Assembly: GCA_001632425.1 (NCBI GenBank)
Contig: KV425571.1
Coordinates: 453,332-468,557 of the forward strand
Reading direction: 5' to 3'
Source of the DNA: Neolentinus lepideus HHB14362 ss-1
Lineage: Eukaryota; Basidiomycota; Agaricomycetes; Gloeophyllales; Gloeophyllaceae
Length of the DNA: 15,226 nucleotides
The notes beneath the pieces are model-generated. The model had not been told where the DNA came from and ran no database searches. It was given only the letters and a program-made list of their open reading frames with translations. Of this stretch, positions 14,433-15,226 are shown one piece after another. Positions within the stretch are counted from its first letter, which is position 1. Each line of letters opens with the position of its first letter. The position numbers and the translations under genes are program-made.

Positions 14433-15226
14433 TAGCAGCCAAGAGGTAGGACCTAAGTCACACAGCTTGAAATGCTGCCTCAACTCATCCTTGACCTTCT
14501 GAATCACAGTAGAAGATTTGCTGGCAATAGTCATGGCATCAACAAAGACAGGGATGATAATACGCACATCATCCTTTGCATGGACCCAGATGCTGTGCTC
14601 ACAAGTCAACCATGAGAAGCATAGCTTCTCAGTCAACACCTCATTCAGCTTCTCATGCCAACGCCTCCCAGCCTGCTTAAGGCCATAAAGCAACTTCTGC
14701 AGTTGCCAAACCCACTCTGGTCCCTTCTGCTCAAATCCCTCAGGTTGATGCATATACACGTCCTCCTCCAATGTCCCATTGAGATATCCAGTCGGGATAT
14801 CAATGCTCTCAAGCTCCAAGTCCTCTAAAGCAGCTAAGGTGAGAATAGCATGCAGAGAGGCCCACTTAGGTGTTGGGGCAAAAGTCTCATTGTAATCAAA
14901 ACCAGGCTGTTGTGAGAAGCCCTTTGCCACCAGATGACCCTTGTAGTGCTCAATGGAGCCATCTGCATTGCACTTCACCTTAAAGACCCAGCGACTCCCA
15001 ATAGCCTTGCGACCTGGAGGACACTCAATGAGTTCAAATGTCCCATTCTCATCAAGAGACTGGATCTCATCCTGAGCAGCCTTCAATCACTGTTAGCACT
15101 CTTCCTCTAGATGCTGCATCACTTCACAGAAAGTCTGAGGTTCACTGGTATGCTTGTCACCCTTGAACGCAGTCTGGACAACAGACTCGAAGGCATAGTC
15201 CAGAGAGTCCTCCCAAGACCAATACT
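14433..15226 (-). pseudogene. A3 pol remnant: reverse transcriptase, continues off the window
   Basis: It is collinear with A1 6185-6976. The RT landmarks GSRWVFKVK, YLNGTLEEDVYM and LYGLKQAGRRWHEKL remain. The catalytic FVDD has become FVDA (codon at 14535-14537), so this RT would be inactive. TGA at 15087-15089 and TAA at 15093-15095 replace Trp and Gln codons of A1. The remaining 5' half of A3 lies beyond 15226. Confidence 0.92.

Larger units (their letters stand above)
11428..15226 (-). mobile_element. Copia family A copy A3, interrupted twice, runs off the window
   Basis: It holds a 3' LTR (11428-11864), PPT and the RNase H to RT part of pol (11894-12744), then, after a 1688-bp insert, continues with RT from 14433 to the window end. 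The two pol pieces are adjacent in A1 coordinates (A1 6177-6180, then 6185 onward), so they are one element. A3 lies in A2 gag; AAGGA at 11423-11427 should be its target duplication. It is CpG-depleted, with several stops and a lost RT catalytic Asp. Confidence 0.88.

Overview
The window looks like a repeat-rich, probably heterochromatic stretch of a filamentous fungus, most likely a basidiomycete. This inference rests on Ty1/copia retrotransposons primed from a half initiator tRNA, a 53-nt GTAAGT...CTAAC...CAG intron, heavy CpG loss in the older repeats, and no bacterial features. Almost everything is mobile DNA. No ordinary host gene can be shown with confidence.

Layout. (1) Positions 1-3138 hold two ~970-bp arms in inverted orientation (about 208-1178 and 2165-3138). 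Both carry a TATTTAAG box. They flank a minus-strand gene with one clear intron that encodes a Ser/Thr-rich protein with a possible HMG-box-like tail. (2) About 3440-5006 plus 10420-10522 is the broken gag-protease region of an old copia element on the minus strand, called 'family B' here. It contains a solo LTR of a third family ('C', 3983-4298, TSD GATGA). (3) 5007-10419 is a complete copia element ('A1', minus strand, TSD AGATG) inserted into B gag. Its LTRs are about 97% identical and its 1472-codon gag-pol frame is uninterrupted, with protease, integrase, reverse transcriptase and RNase H residues all present. (4) 10523-11427 is the 5' end of a second family-A copy on the plus strand ('A2': LTR, PBS, leader, start of gag), also inserted in B gag, 103 bp from A1 and head to head with it. 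(5) 11428-15226 is a third family-A copy on the minus strand ('A3'), inserted into A2 gag and running off the window. A3 is itself broken twice: a 190-bp solo LTR of a fourth family ('D', TSD CAAGG) sits in its 3' LTR, and a 1688-bp insert splits its RT. That insert carries a decayed unknown gene and a family-A solo LTR ('A4', 13048-13340, TSD ATCAG).

The order of events can be read from the nesting: B first; then C, A2 and A1 into B; A3 into A2; D and the 1.7-kb insert into A3; A4 into the insert. B, C, A2, A3 and the right inverted arm have lost nearly all CpG, whereas A1, A4 and the left arm keep it. The arm pair is the sharpest example: about 65 CpG on the left against 3 on the right over ~900 bp.

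The most interesting items are the apparently intact A1 element with TG...TA LTR ends, its two internal copies of the exact 3' polypurine tract near mid-element (a possible central PPT), the ~0.9-kb inverted repeat formed by A1 and A2, and the CpG-asymmetric inverted-arm element with its intron-containing gene.
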